Made by a program: the position numbers and the translations under genes. DNA of 64,000 nucleotides from Streptomyces venezuelae (GTDB taxonomy: Bacteria; Actinomycetota; Actinomycetes; Streptomycetales; Streptomycetaceae). The DNA is taken from positions 620,001 to 684,000 of the forward strand of contig NZ_CP029194.1 of assembly GCF_008642375.1 (NCBI RefSeq). Direction: 5' to 3'. The notes below the pieces were generated by a model, which saw nothing but the letters and a program-made list of their open reading frames with translations, did no database searches and was not told where the DNA came from. Positions 35,431 through 44,701 of the stretch are shown in pieces (position 1 is the stretch's first letter; each line of letters begins with the position of its first letter).

Positions 35431-38400
35431 GTGACCCCACACGACACGCAGGACCCGCGGGCCGACGCCACCGCCCAGGTGCGGACCGTCTGCTCGTACT
35501 GCGGTGTCGGCTGCGGCATGCTCCTCGACATCGGTCTGGGGGCCGACGGCCGCCGTACGGTCCTCAAGGCGACGGGCGACAAGGACCACCCCGCCAACCG
35601 CGGACGCCTCTGCACCAAGGGCGCCACCACCGCCGACATGCTCGCCGCGCCCGGACGCCTGACCACCGCCCTCGTCCGGGAGGACCGCGCCGACGCGCCC
35701 GTCCCCACGGACACCGACCGGGCCATCACGGAGACCGCCCGCCGGCTGCGGGCCGTCGTCGACGAGCACGGCCCCGACGCCTTCGCGCTCTACGTCTCGG
35801 GCCAGATGAGCCTGGAGGCGCAGTACCTCGCGAACAAGCTCGCCAAGGGCTTCATCGGCACGAACCGGATCGAGTCGAACTCCCGGCTCTGCATGGCGAG
35901 CGCCGGCACCGGCTACAAGCTCTCCCTCGGCGCCGACGGCCCGCCCGGCTCGTACGACGACTTCGAGAAGGCCGACGTCTTCCTCGTCATCGGCTCCAAC
36001 ATGGCCGACTGCCACCCCGTCCTCTTCCTCCGCATGATGGACCGGGTCAAGGCGGGGGCGAAGCTGATCGTCGTCGACCCCCGGCGCACCGCCACCGCCG
36101 ACAAGGCCGACCTTTTTCTCCAGATCAGGCCCGGGACGGACCTCGCGCTCCTCAACGGCCTGCTGCACCTGCTGCACGGCAGCGGCCACACCGACCCCGC
36201 CTTCATCGCCGCGCACACCGAGGGCTGGGAGGCGATGGAGCCGTTCCTCGCCGACTACCCGCCCGCGACCGTCGCCGCGCTCACCGGCATACCCGAGCAG
36301 GACATCCGCACCGCCGCCGAGTGGATCGGCACGGCGGAGGAGTGGACCAGCTGCTGGACCATGGGCCTCAACCAGTCCACCCACGGCACCTGGAACACCA
36401 ACGCACTGATCAACCTCCACCTGGCCACCGGCGCGATCTGCCGCCCGGGCTCCGGCCCCTTCTCCCTCACCGGCCAGCCCAACGCCATGGGCGGACGCGA
36501 GATGGGCTACATGGGCCCCGGCCTCCCCGGGCAGCGCTCGGTCCTGTCCGCCGGGGACCGGGCCTTCACCGAGGAGCTGTGGGAGCTCCCGCCGGGCACA
36601 CTCCGCGAGGACGGCTCCGGCACCGGCACGATCGACCTCTTCCGGCGCATGGCGGACGGCGAGATCAAGGCGTGCTGGATCATCTGCACCAACCCGGTCG
36701 CCTCCGTCGCCAACCGCGCCACCGTCGTCGCGGGGCTGCGGGCCGCCGAACTCGTCATCACCCAGGACGCGTTCGCCGACACCGAGACCAACGCGTACGC
36801 CGACGTGGTCCTGCCCGCCGCGCTGTGGACCGAGACCGAGGGCGTGCTGATCAACAGCGAGCGGACGCTGACCCTCGCCCGACCGGCGACCGACCCGCCC
36901 GGCGAGGCCCTCGCCGACTGGCGGATCATCGCCCGTGTCGCCCGGGCCATGGGGTACGAGAAGGCGTTCGCGTACGAGAGCGCCGAGGAGGTCTTCGAGG
37001 AGATCCGGCGCGCCGCGAACCCGGCCACCGGCTACGACGTGAGCGGGGTGACGTACGAGCGGCTGCGCGAGACCCCTGTCCAGTGGCCCGCCGCTCCCGG
37101 AGGCCCGGACCGCAACCCGATCCGCTACGTGGCCGGCGACGGCCCGGCCGACGGCCCGGGTCCCGTCTTCCCGACGGCGAGCGGCCGGGCGGTCTTCCAC
37201 GCCCGGCCGCACATCGACGCCGCGGAGATGCCGGACGACGCGTATCCGTTCGTCCTCAACACCGGCCGCCTCCAGCACCAGTGGCACACCCTCACCAAGA
37301 CCGGGAAGGTCGCCAAGCTCAACAGGCTCAACCCGGCGCCCTTCGTCGAGGTGCACCCCGAGGACGCCCTGCGGCTCGGCCTCGCGGAGGGCGACGCCGT
37401 GGAGATCGCCTCGCGGCGCGGCAGGGTCGTGCTCCCCGCGGTGGTCACCGACCGGGTCCGACCGGGCTGCTGCTTCGCGCCGTTCCACTGGAACGACCTG
37501 TTCGGCGAGGACCTGTGCGTCAACGCCGTCACCAGCGACGCCGTCGATCCCCTCTCCTTCCAGCCCGAGCTGAAGGTGTGCGCGGTGGCGCTGACGAAGA
37601 CGGCGGCAGCGACCTCGGTCGCCGAGGCGCCGCCGTCGGCCGTCGTGACGCCGCGTGCGGTGATCCCGAGCGGGGTCGTGCCGTCCGGGCCGGCCGCCGC
37701 CTTCGGTCTCGCGCCGGCCCCGCCGCCCGTCCTCAGCTCAGAGGAACGGCAGTATCTCGTCGGCTTCCTCGCCGGCCTGGAGTCGGGCGCGCCGGGCGTG
37801 CCCGTCCTGCCGCCCGGGGCACCCTTCCGCCAGGAGCACGCCCACTGGGTGAACGGCGTGCTCGCCGGGCTGTACTCCCGCACGCCGGACGGCCCGGGGA
37901 CGCCTGGGGACCCGGGGACGCTTCGGGACTCCGGGGCGGACGCGGGTGCGGCGGGCCGCGAGGTCGTCGTGCTGTGGGCCTCGCAGACCGGCAACGCCGC
38001 GGAGTTCGCCGCCGCCACCGCCGAGCGGCTCCTCGCGGCGGGCCACCGGCCCGCCCTCACCGGCATGGACGCGACCGACCTCAAGGCCCTGTCGCCCACC
38101 GCCGACCTGCTGCTGATCACCAGCACCTTCGGGGACGGGGACGCGCCCGACAACGGCTCCGGCTTCTGGGACGCGCTCACCGCGCCCGACACACCGCGGC
38201 TCGACGGGCGGCGCTACGCCGTCCTGGCCCTCGGGGACTCCTCGTACGGAGACTTCTGCGGGCACGGCCGGCGCCTGGACGACCGGCTGGACGAGCTCGG
38301 GGCCATACGCCTGGCACCCCGTACCGACTGCGAGCCCGACTTCGAACCGTCCGCCCTCGCCTGGCTTGACCAGGTCCTCGCGGGCCTGTCCGAGGGCCTG

Positions 38401-39576
38401 CGGACACCCGCGGCACCGCCCGTGCCCCCGCCGGCCTCGGCGCCCGCGCGCCGGCCGGGGCCCGCCACCACGTCCGCGCGGCTCGTCGGCAACCGGCTCC
38501 TCTCCCTGCCCGGCGCGGGCAAGGAGGTGCGGCGGTTCACCTTCGACACACGTGACGGCGGGGGCCCGCTCGGCTACGAGGCAGGGGACGCGCTCGGTGT
38601 CCTCCCCGTCAACTGCCCGGATCTCGTCGCCGAGTGGCTGGCCGTCACCGGTCTCGACGCGGACGCCCCCGTCGAGCTCTCCGGGCTCGGCGACGTCCCC
38701 TTCGGCGAGGCCCTGCACCGCCACCTGGACATCACGCGTACCCCGTCCGCGTTCCTCGCCTTCGTCACGGAACGGACCGGCGACCGGGAGCTGAAGCGGC
38801 TGCTGCGCCCCGACAACAAGGACGGGCTCGCCCAGTGGACGTGGGGCCGGCAGGCCGTCGACGTCATCGCCGAGCACCCCGTCCGCGCCGGAGCGCAGGA
38901 GTGGGCCGACGTCCTGGGCCGCCTCAGGCCCCGGCTGTACTCGATCTCCTCCAGCCCGCTCACCGACCCCCACCAGGTCTCGCTGACGGTCTCGGTCGTC
39001 CGGTACGAGAACCTCCGCGGCCGCCCCCGCAAGGGCGTCTGCTCGCCGTTCCTCGCCGACGCCGAACCGGGCGCCCCGGTCCCGGTCTTCGTCCAGCGCG
39101 CGCCGCACTTCCGGCCCCCCGCCGACCCCACGACCCCGATGGTGATGGTCGGCCCCGGCACGGGCGTGGCCCCCTTCGTCGGCTTCCTCGACGAGCGCCG
39201 CGCGCTCGGGCACCGCGCCCCGAACTGGCTCTTCTTCGGCGAGCAGCACCGCGCGACCGACTTCTACTACGAGGACGAGCTCACGGCCCTCCTCGCCGAC
39301 GGCACCCTGGACCGCCTCGACACCGCCTTCTCCCGCGACCAGCGCGCCAAGGTCTACGTCCAGGACCGGATGCGCGAGCACGGCCCGCAGCTGTGGTCGT
39401 GGCTCCAGTCCGGCGCGCACTTCTACGTCTGCGGCGACGCGGCCCGGATGGCGAAGGACGTCGACCGGGCGCTGCGCGACATCGCCGTGACGCACGGCGG
39501 CCACGACGAGGCGTCGGCGGCCGCGTACGTCAAGCAGCTCGCCGCCGACAAGCGCTACGTACGCGACGTGTACTGA
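35431..39576 (+). CDS. Fused assimilatory nitrate reductase / sulfite-reductase-type flavoprotein
   Basis: This is a 1381-residue single-chain reductase. Residues 1 to about 720 form a molybdopterin oxidoreductase: a 4Fe-4S site from Cys21, Cys24, Cys28 and Cys61, and a likely Mo-ligand Cys in [16 protein letters not shown], as in NasA. The C-terminal part of this region binds the guanine dinucleotide ([20 protein letters not shown]). After a Pro/Ala linker, a flavodoxin-like FMN domain starts at about 843 ([18 protein letters not shown]). It is followed by an FAD domain ([20 protein letters not shown]) and an NADPH-binding domain ([20 protein letters not shown]), ending YVRDVY. So electrons can pass NADPH-FAD-FMN-FeS-Mo within one polypeptide to reduce nitrate to nitrite. 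GTG 35431 follows GAGAGG, and a GlnR-like box lies upstream. No nitrite reductase or nitrate transporter gene is adjacent. Confidence 0.88.
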   Translation: MTPHDTQDPRADATAQVRTVCSYCGVGCGMLLDIGLGADGRRTVLKATGDKDHPANRGRLCTKGATTADMLAAPGRLTTALVREDRADAPVPTDTDRAITETARRLRAVVDEHGPDAFALYVSGQMSLEAQYLANKLAKGFIGTNRIESNSRLCMASAGTGYKLSLGADGPPGSYDDFEKADVFLVIGSNMADCHPVLFLRMMDRVKAGAKLIVVDPRRTATADKADLFLQIRPGTDLALLNGLLHLLHGSGHTDPAFIAAHTEGWEAMEPFLADYPPATVAALTGIPEQDIRTAAEWIGTAEEWTSCWTMGLNQSTHGTWNTNALINLHLATGAICRPGSGPFSLTGQPNAMGGREMGYMGPGLPGQRSVLSAGDRAFTEELWELPPGTLREDGSGTGTIDLFRRMADGEIKACWIICTNPVASVANRATVVAGLRAAELVITQDAFADTETNAYADVVLPAALWTETEGVLINSERTLTLARPATDPPGEALADWRIIARVARAMGYEKAFAYESAEEVFEEIRRAANPATGYDVSGVTYERLRETPVQWPAAPGGPDRNPIRYVAGDGPADGPGPVFPTASGRAVFHARPHIDAAEMPDDAYPFVLNTGRLQHQWHTLTKTGKVAKLNRLNPAPFVEVHPEDALRLGLAEGDAVEIASRRGRVVLPAVVTDRVRPGCCFAPFHWNDLFGEDLCVNAVTSDAVDPLSFQPELKVCAVALTKTAAATSVAEAPPSAVVTPRAVIPSGVVPSGPAAAFGLAPAPPPVLSSEERQYLVGFLAGLESGAPGVPVLPPGAPFRQEHAHWVNGVLAGLYSRTPDGPGTPGDPGTLRDSGADAGAAGREVVVLWASQTGNAAEFAAATAERLLAAGHRPALTGMDATDLKALSPTADLLLITSTFGDGDAPDNGSGFWDALTAPDTPRLDGRRYAVLALGDSSYGDFCGHGRRLDDRLDELGAIRLAPRTDCEPDFEPSALAWLDQVLAGLSEGLRTPAAPPVPPPASAPARRPGPATTSARLVGNRLLSLPGAGKEVRRFTFDTRDGGGPLGYEAGDALGVLPVNCPDLVAEWLAVTGLDADAPVELSGLGDVPFGEALHRHLDITRTPSAFLAFVTERTGDRELKRLLRPDNKDGLAQWTWGRQAVDVIAEHPVRAGAQEWADVLGRLRPRLYSISSSPLTDPHQVSLTVSVVRYENLRGRPRKGVCSPFLADAEPGAPVPVFVQRAPHFRPPADPTTPMVMVGPGTGVAPFVGFLDERRALGHRAPNWLFFGEQHRATDFYYEDELTALLADGTLDRLDTAFSRDQRAKVYVQDRMREHGPQLWSWLQSGAHFYVCGDAARMAKDVDRALRDIAVTHGGHDEASAAAYVKQLAADKRYVRDVY

Positions 39577-39625
39577 GGGCGGCGCCTCCGGGGGGGACGA
39601 GGTCGGGCCGGCCCGTCAGGGCAGG

Positions 39626-40411
39626 TCAGGACCGGTCGGGCTCGTCCGCCTCGGCGTGGGTGCGGGCTCCGGCCGCCGTGAGCCAGGCGACGACCTCCTC
39701 GTTCCGCGCGGTCTCCCCGGCACGGGCGATGTCGAGCGGGGTGAGGCCGTCCCAGCCGATCCGGTCCATGTCCGCCCCGGCGGCCCGGAGCCGGACGGCG
39801 GTGGTGAGGCGGCCGCCGTGGCAGGCGCCCCAGAACGCCTCGTCGATCTCCTGAGGGGTGGGCGACGGCGAGGCCTGCAGACCGGCTTCCACCACCTCGT
39901 CGAGTCCGAGGGTCGCGGCGTCCTGGAAGGTGGGCCGGGCGCCGAGTCCGAGCAGGCGGCGGGCCGCGCGCCACTGCCCGAAGGCCCGGGCGTCGGCCAG
40001 CGGTGTCCCGCCCGCGATGACGGCTCCGTCGGCCTCGATGTCGGCGCCCGCCGCGACGAGGGCGTCGATCATCGGGACGTCGTCGTTGCTCGCCGCCCAG
40101 TGGAGGGGCGTCTCGCGGTGGGCCCCGACGAAGCGGGCGTCCGGATCGGCTCCGGCCGCGACGAGGACGGCGACGGTCTCGGGTCCGCGGGGCACGTGCC
40201 CCGGCCAGTCGGCGGCCAGGTGCAGCAGGCTCCGCCCGCCGGGGCCGCATCCCTCGCGGTCCTCGACGACCCGGGCCGTGGCGAGACCGGGGTCCTCGGC
40301 GAGCAGGCGGCGCAGCGCGTCGAGGTCACCCGAGCGGATCGCCTCGGTGACGGCCACGGCCGCGGGGTCCTGGGAGCGCAGTGAGCGCGGAGTCGGAGTC
40401 GGAATCGGCAT
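39626..40411 (-). CDS. Ankyrin-repeat protein with repeat-embedded start
   Basis: The 261-residue soluble protein contains about five ankyrin repeats, for example RSLLHLAADWPGH, ETPLHWAASNDDVPMIDALV and GLTPLDIARAGETARNEEVV, each followed by an AAGAD-type turn. These mediate protein contacts; the partner is unknown. The start is unusual. ATG 40411 lies in the last unit of a heptamer array and has no ribosome site. GTG 40357 has AGGA 9 nt upstream and would begin at VAVTEAIRSGDLDALR. GTG 40570 upstream of the array is in frame only with the present copy number (19) or steps of three. MPIPTPTPRS after the array comes from a degenerate hexamer. The gene is divergent from the pectate lyase. Confidence 0.7.
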   Translation of the reverse strand: MPIPTPTPRSLRSQDPAAVAVTEAIRSGDLDALRRLLAEDPGLATARVVEDREGCGPGGRSLLHLAADWPGHVPRGPETVAVLVAAGADPDARFVGAHRETPLHWAASNDDVPMIDALVAAGADIEADGAVIAGGTPLADARAFGQWRAARRLLGLGARPTFQDAATLGLDEVVEAGLQASPSPTPQEIDEAFWGACHGGRLTTAVRLRAAGADMDRIGWDGLTPLDIARAGETARNEEVVAWLTAAGARTHAEADEPDRS

Positions 40412-40539
40412 ACGGCATACGGCATACGGCATACGGCATACGGCATACGGCATACGGCATACGGCATACGGCATACGGCATACGGCATACGGCATACGGC
40501 ATACGGCATACGGCATACGGCATACGGCATACGGCATAC
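40407..40539. repeat. Perfect 19-copy heptanucleotide tandem repeat
   Basis: GGCATAC is repeated 19 times without a mismatch (133 bp), with a partial GGC after it. On the minus strand each unit reads GTATGCC, so an ATG occurs every 7 nt and every third ATG is in the ankyrin frame. All three frames through the array are open and read MPYAVCR cyclically. Seven is not a multiple of three, so gain or loss of one unit shifts any frame entering from upstream. Perfect arrays of this type are prone to replication slippage. Confidence 0.97.
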
Positions 40540-40615
40540 GGCCAGGGTGCCGTACGACACCGACACCCACGGCGTGCTGCGTGGGCCCCGCGATGATTCC
40601 TCGGTGCGCGGAGCC

Positions 40616-40644
40616 TTGTAAGACCTGCGGCCCCACCCTATCCT
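40616..40644 (+). promoter_or_regulatory. Promoter of the pectate lyase gene
   Basis: TTGTAA (40616-40621) and TATCCT (40639-40644) are separated by 17 nt. The predicted start of transcription is near 40651, giving a leader of about 87 nt with the LacI-type palindrome just at the start. Confidence 0.5.
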
Positions 40645-40653
40645 CGCCGAACA

Positions 40654-40665
40654 GAAAGCGCTTTC
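40654..40665. promoter_or_regulatory. LacI-type operator before the pectate lyase
   Basis: GAAAGCGCTTTC is a perfect 12-bp palindrome with the central CG expected for LacI-family operators. It overlaps the predicted transcription start of the pectate lyase. It shares only the AGCGCT core with the GAGCGCTC boxes of the 55-59 kb locus. Confidence 0.6.
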
Positions 40666-40737
40666 CATGTTTCTCGGGAGCCCGGTATGCGGGACCGGAC
40701 TCCCGTCCTCCGACGATGAGCAAGGAAGGCGACGAAG

Positions 40738-42318
40738 ATGAGACGACGAGTCGCACGGCGAATCCAGGCGGCACTGGCCACGTTGGCCCTCGCGGCCGCG
40801 ACAGGTGCCGTCCTCTCGGCACCCTCGGCCTCCGCCGCGACCGGTGGCGCCACCGGTTACGCGACGCAGAACGGCGGCACGACCGGCGGCGCCGGCGGGC
40901 AGACCGTGCGGGCCACCACGGGGACCGCTATCCACGCGGCCCTGTGCGGTCGGGCCGCGAGCAGCACCCCGATCACGATCGAGGTCGAAGGGACCATCGA
41001 CCACGGCAACACCGCCAAGGTGTCGGGCGGCAGTTGCAACACCGCCGCCGGGGTGATCGAGCTCAAGCAGATCAGCAACGTCACGATCGTCGGAGTCGGC
41101 GCGGGTGCCGTCTTCGACCAACTGGGCATCCACATCCGAGAGTCGAGCAACATCGTCATCCAGAACGTGACCGTGCGGAACGTCAAGAAGTCCGGCTCGC
41201 CCACGTCCAACGGCGGTGACGCCATCGGCATGGAGAGCGACGTCCGGAACGTCTGGGTCGACCACGTCACCCTGGAGGCCTCGGGCGGCGAGTCGGAGGG
41301 CTTCGACGGCCTCTTCGACATGAAGGACAACACCCAGTACGTGACCCTGTCCTACAGCGTCCTGCGCAACTCAGGCCGAGGCGGGCTCGTCGGTTCCAGC
41401 GAGACCGAGCTCTCGAACAGCTTCATCACGTACCACCACAACCTGTACGAGAACCTCGACTCGCGCGTCCCCCTGCTGCGCGGCGGCACCGCCCACATCT
41501 ACAACAACCACTACCTGCGGATCAACGACTCCGGCATCAACTCCCGTGCCGGGGCCCGCGCCAAGGTCGACAGCAACTACTTCGAGGACTCCAAGGACGT
41601 CCTCGGCACCTTCTACACGGACGCGGCCGGCTACTGGCAGGTCAGCGGCAACACGTTCGACAACGTCACGTGGTCGAGCCCCGGCACCGACAACAACCCG
41701 GCGGGACCGGACCCGCAGTCCAACACCACGGTCACCGTTCCGTACGCGTACACGCTCGACGCGGCGAGCTGCGTACCGAGCGTCGTGAGCCGGACGGCGG
41801 GGGCCGGCAAGGGACTCCAGGTGTCGGACGGCGCCTGCTCGCCCCAGACACCGAACCCGACCACTCCGGCTCCTACCACTCCGGCTCCTACCACCCCGGC
41901 CCCGACCACTCCCGCCCCGACCACCCCGGCCCCGTCGACCTCCGCGCCCAGCGGCACGAACCTCAGCATCGGGGCCGGTTCCGACGGCTCCGGGAAGGCC
42001 GACGGGACGAGTTACGGCAACGTGCGGGACGGTGACACGGCCACCTACTGGTCGCCCGCCGGAACCACCGGCTACGTCTCGATCAAGTGGGGCGCCCCCA
42101 CCGCCGTGTCCGGGGTCGTCGTCAAGGAGGCGGCCGGCGCCACGGGCCGGATCGGTTCCTGGCGGCTCCTCAATGCCGACACCGGCGCCGTCCTCTCCTC
42201 CGGGAGCGGCGCGGGGGCCGTCACGTTCACCCGGACCACCCTGAGCAAGATCACCTTCGAGATCACCGGCTCGTCGGCGACGCCTCAGGTCGCCGAGTTC
42301 GAGACGTACGCCGGATAA
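40738..42318 (+). CDS. Secreted pectate lyase (PL1) with C-terminal carbohydrate-binding-like module
   Basis: This is a 526-residue exported enzyme. The signal peptide is about residues 1-34 (IQAALATLALAAATGAVLSA, then PSASA). The PL1 right-handed beta-helix (about 45-345) shows VWVDHVTLEA and YHHNLYENLDSRVPLLRGG, the R-x-P-x-x-R motif with the catalytic arginine, and Asp/Glu residues in GGDAIGMESD and GFDGLFDMKD that bind Ca2+. A linker of TPAPT repeats (about 375-400) leads to a beta-sandwich of the F5/8 type C kind (SIGAGSDGSGKADGTSYGNV, WSPAGTTGYVSIKWG). It cleaves polygalacturonate by beta-elimination outside the cell. AAGGAAGG precedes ATG 40738. A promoter and LacI-type palindrome lie upstream, so sugar-responsive control is likely. 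Confidence 0.92.
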   Translation: MRRRVARRIQAALATLALAAATGAVLSAPSASAATGGATGYATQNGGTTGGAGGQTVRATTGTAIHAALCGRAASSTPITIEVEGTIDHGNTAKVSGGSCNTAAGVIELKQISNVTIVGVGAGAVFDQLGIHIRESSNIVIQNVTVRNVKKSGSPTSNGGDAIGMESDVRNVWVDHVTLEASGGESEGFDGLFDMKDNTQYVTLSYSVLRNSGRGGLVGSSETELSNSFITYHHNLYENLDSRVPLLRGGTAHIYNNHYLRINDSGINSRAGARAKVDSNYFEDSKDVLGTFYTDAAGYWQVSGNTFDNVTWSSPGTDNNPAGPDPQSNTTVTVPYAYTLDAASCVPSVVSRTAGAGKGLQVSDGACSPQTPNPTTPAPTTPAPTTPAPTTPAPTTPAPSTSAPSGTNLSIGAGSDGSGKADGTSYGNVRDGDTATYWSPAGTTGYVSIKWGAPTAVSGVVVKEAAGATGRIGSWRLLNADTGAVLSSGSGAGAVTFTRTTLSKITFEITGSSATPQVAEFETYAG

Positions 42319-42333
42319 CGGCACCGTCCCGAC

Positions 42334-42369
42334 GCCCGCCGGGCCCCGGTCCACCAGGGCCCGGCGGGC
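42334..42369. terminator. Terminator of the pectate lyase, usable in both directions
   Basis: GCCCGCCGGGCCC (42334-42346) pairs perfectly with GGGCCCGGCGGGC (42357-42369), 13 bp with a 10-nt loop, between the lyase and the convergent secreted-protein gene. Confidence 0.87.
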
Positions 42370-42385
42370 AGCTCCATGTGCCGGC

Positions 42386-43066
42386 TCAGCTCACGAACTC
42401 CCGGTCGCCGTAGCGCACCTGGGCCTCGTCCCAGTCGGCGCCGAGCGCGGCCGTGAACCTCCTGGCCAGCGGCAGGTCGGCGACCGGGGCGATGAGGATC
42501 AGCCGGCCGTCGAGGGTGACCGAGCCGCCGCCGAGCTTCTCGCGGGCCTCGGCGTCCGCGAGGAGCGCGGCGCGCAGGTCCCCCGGTGTGACTCCCGGGA
42601 CCTCGATCTCCACGGCGTCGGTCTCCGGCGACGTCCGCGGCAGGCAGCGGAAGGTGAGCACGGCCTCCTGGTCGTACTCCTTGGCGATGACACCCGCGAT
42701 GTGGTGGAGTCCGTCGCGTCCGACCCGGTTCACGTCGAACTCGCGGGACCGCTCGTACGTGGCCTGCTGCAGGTCGGTGGACCAGAAGACGCCGTCCAGG
42801 AGCTCCGAGGCACCGGGCCTGGCTCCGTGGGCCAGGATGATCGCGCGCACCTCGTGGCCGAAGCGTGTCAGGCGGGTGTCGAGCCGGGGGTCCCCGGGAT
42901 CCGTGATGATCGCGGTGTTGTCGGTGGCGAAGAGCTCCGCCGCGGTGGGGCAGGCCTGCCCGCCGGGGCTCGCGTACGTGCTCTGCGTGCCCGCGATCCC
43001 CAGCATCAGGGCGGCGACGGCGGTGGTCAGGACGCGGAGCTTCCGCGGGGCGGTGGTCTGGTTCAT
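42386..43066 (-). CDS. Secreted protein of unknown function
   Basis: The 226-residue protein has a signal peptide (KLRVLTTAVAALMLGIAGTQ, then STYASPGG) and a mature domain with two cysteines (about 39 and 135). Visible segments include AAELFATDNTAIITDPGDPR, VFWSTDLQQATYERSREFDV and VTLDGRLILIAPVADLPLAR. I do not recognise the fold. A repeated alpha/beta pattern and one predicted disulfide are all that can be said. ATG 43066 gives a normal signal peptide but lacks a strong ribosome site. It shares a 107-nt divergent region with the LapA-like gene. Confidence 0.65.
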   Translation of the reverse strand: MNQTTAPRKLRVLTTAVAALMLGIAGTQSTYASPGGQACPTAAELFATDNTAIITDPGDPRLDTRLTRFGHEVRAIILAHGARPGASELLDGVFWSTDLQQATYERSREFDVNRVGRDGLHHIAGVIAKEYDQEAVLTFRCLPRTSPETDAVEIEVPGVTPGDLRAALLADAEAREKLGGGSVTLDGRLILIAPVADLPLARRFTAALGADWDEAQVRYGDREFVS

Positions 43067-43173
43067 GGCGTGATCAACGAGGCGCGGCGGCGGACGTTGC
43101 GTGGCCCGGCCGCGGCCCCCGGCGGTGGCCGAGCGGCCTCCTCCGGTCGAGGGCCTGGCGCTTTGGGAAGACA

Positions 43174-43440
43174 ATGGAGGACATGGCACAGAACGCACCT
43201 CCACGCCACGGCCCCCCGACGCTGACCGTCAAAGGCCGGGACATGCGGCTCCGTACCCTCGGATTCCTCGTGCTCGCGGGTCTCGCCATCTGGTTCATCG
43301 CGGTCAACACGGGATCGGTCAGCATCCGGCTGTGGATTCCCACCGTCACCCTGCCCCTGTGGGTCGTGCTCACGGTCACGCTGCTCGTGGGCATCCTGCT
43401 CGGAATGTTCCTTTCCATGCGACGGCGAGCCAGGCGCTGA
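43174..43440 (+). CDS. LapA-domain small membrane protein
   Basis: The 88-residue protein has two hydrophobic helices joined by a short loop: RTLGFLVLAGLAIWFIAVNT, then VSIRLWIPTVTLPLW, then VLTVTLLVGILLGMFLSM, ending in a basic tail RRRARR. This is the LapA (DUF1049) pattern, in which N-x-x-x-V-S-I-x-x-W follows helix 1. In Gram-negatives LapA helps lipopolysaccharide assembly; in Streptomyces, which lack LPS, the role is unknown. ATG 43174 has GGGAAG just upstream, and ATG 43183 behind GGAGG is an alternative. Confidence 0.75.
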   Translation: MEDMAQNAPPRHGPPTLTVKGRDMRLRTLGFLVLAGLAIWFIAVNTGSVSIRLWIPTVTLPLWVVLTVTLLVGILLGMFLSMRRRARR

Positions 43441-43446
43441 AACGCG

Positions 43447-43493
43447 CCGCCCGGCTCGCCGTACCCCCTTGACCGCCCGGCTCGCCGTACCCC
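43447..43493. repeat. Two 21-bp direct repeats 26 bp apart
   Basis: The stretch at 43447-43467 (CCGCCCGGCTCGCCG, then TACCCC) is repeated exactly at 43473-43493, right after the LapA gene. It looks like a recent tandem duplication of a 26-bp unit with no clear function. Confidence 0.75.
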
Positions 43494-43503
43494 TTTTCCC
43501 GCC

Positions 43504-43529
43504 CTGACCCGCTGAGCAGCTCGGGTCAG
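43504..43529 (-). terminator. Hairpin spanning the stop codon of the aminotransferase gene
   Basis: CTGACCCG (43504-43511) pairs with CGGGTCAG (43522-43529). The stop codon TGA lies inside the stem. It could end transcripts from both directions. Confidence 0.5.
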
Positions 43530-44701
43530 CCGCGGGCCAGCAGGTCGCGCAGGCCGGCCGTGAGGCGTGCGTACTCCTCGGGCCTGTTGTAGATCTGCCC
43601 GGAGATCCGGATGCCGCCGCCCCCGGACCGGTTCCAGATGAGCACCCGGCAGCCGAACCGGGCGGCGATCTCCTCGCGCAGCGCGGTCGCCTCCTGCTTC
43701 GTGCGGGCCAGGCCGGCGGGCAGGCGCAGCGATCGCATCGCCAGGCCCTCGCCGTACGGAAGCGCTGTCACGCCCGGGATCTCTTCGAGCAACTCCGCTC
43801 CGTGGCACACCAGTTCCGCGTTGTGCGCGCGGACGCGGGCCGCACCGAGGCCCGCGATGAGGTCGAGGCCCTCGGGTGCGGCGAGCCAGCCGGTGTAGTC
43901 GACGGTGGCGCGGAACTCGACCGCGCGTGGGAAGCCCCGGTCGTCCTCCCAGGAGGGCACGGGTGGGGCGACCCGGGCCCGGTGGGCGGGGGCCACCGCG
44001 AGGACGGCGCTGCCCGCCGGGGCGTAGGCCCACTTGTGCAGGTTGCCGAACCAGAGGTCGGGTTCTCCCGCGAGCGGTTCGGCGAGCATGCCCGGGGCGT
44101 GGGCGCCGTCGACGACGGTGGTGATCCCGCGCTCGCGGAGCGCGGCGAGCAGCCGGGGGGTGGCGAGCGGCCGGGCGGTGGGCGAGCTGATCCGGTCGAG
44201 CAGGGCGACTCGCGTACGAGGGGTGAGCGCGGCGAGCACCGCCTCGGTCACCGCGTCCTCGTCCGGCAGCCCGGGGTCGAGGCTGACGACAGCGGTCCTG
44301 GCGCGGCGGGCGGCCGCCGCGACGACCGTGCCGTAGCCGTGGTCGGTGACCAGGATCTCGTCGCCGGGGTTCAGGCGCAGGGCGTCGAGGGCGAGGTTGG
44401 CGGCCTCGGTGGCGTTGGCGACGAAGGCGATCCCGTCGGGGTCGGCGCCCAGGTGGGCCGCGACGCGCGCCCGGGCCGCGGCGATGCGGTCGGGGACGCC
44501 GACGAAGAAGGCGTCGGGGTCGGCCATCGCCTCCTCCGCCAGCCGCCGTTGGGCCTCGGCGACCGGCAGGGGCACGGCGCCGAAGGAGCCGTGGTTGAGA
44601 TGGGCCACCGCCGGGTCGAGCCGGAACAGTTCCGCCCCGCCGGGGAATTCGCCTCTCCTGGGGTCCTGGACGTCCCGGGCGGCCGCGCCGGACGTGGTCA
44701 T
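43526..44701 (-). CDS. Class V aminotransferase / isopenicillin-N-epimerase-like PLP enzyme
   Basis: This 391-residue fold type I PLP enzyme opens with HLNHGSFGAVPLPVAEAQRR, has the phosphate loop VANATEAANLALDAL, the PLP-aspartate block VVDGAHAPGML and the Schiff-base lysine in WFGNLHKWAYAPAGSAVLAV. NLHKW is typical of the isopenicillin-N epimerase/2-aminoethylphosphonate-like branch; the real substrate could be an L-cysteine or amino-acid derivative. No beta-lactam genes are present. ATG 44701 overlaps the stop of the secreted glycosidase by 4 nt, so the two are translated together, an odd pairing of a cytoplasmic PLP enzyme with an exported hydrolase. Confidence 0.82.
   Translation of the reverse strand: MTTSGAAARDVQDPRRGEFPGGAELFRLDPAVAHLNHGSFGAVPLPVAEAQRRLAEEAMADPDAFFVGVPDRIAAARARVAAHLGADPDGIAFVANATEAANLALDALRLNPGDEILVTDHGYGTVVAAAARRARTAVVSLDPGLPDEDAVTEAVLAALTPRTRVALLDRISSPTARPLATPRLLAALRERGITTVVDGAHAPGMLAEPLAGEPDLWFGNLHKWAYAPAGSAVLAVAPAHRARVAPPVPSWEDDRGFPRAVEFRATVDYTGWLAAPEGLDLIAGLGAARVRAHNAELVCHGAELLEEIPGVTALPYGEGLAMRSLRLPAGLARTKQEATALREEIAARFGCRVLIWNRSGGGGIRISGQIYNRPEEYARLTAGLRDLLARG

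Noticed and set aside
40407-40539. CRISPR-like or satellite array
   Set aside because: The units are contiguous 7-mers with no spacers and no cas genes are present.
40381-40600. Plus-strand coding frames through the heptamer array (repeating YGIRHTA)
   Set aside because: They exist only because the array has no stops in any frame. They lack ribosome sites and run into the pectate lyase promoter.
43526-44701. Beta-lactam pathway enzyme (isopenicillin-N epimerase)
   Set aside because: No ACV synthetase or IPNS gene is nearby. The match is only to the broad PLP family.
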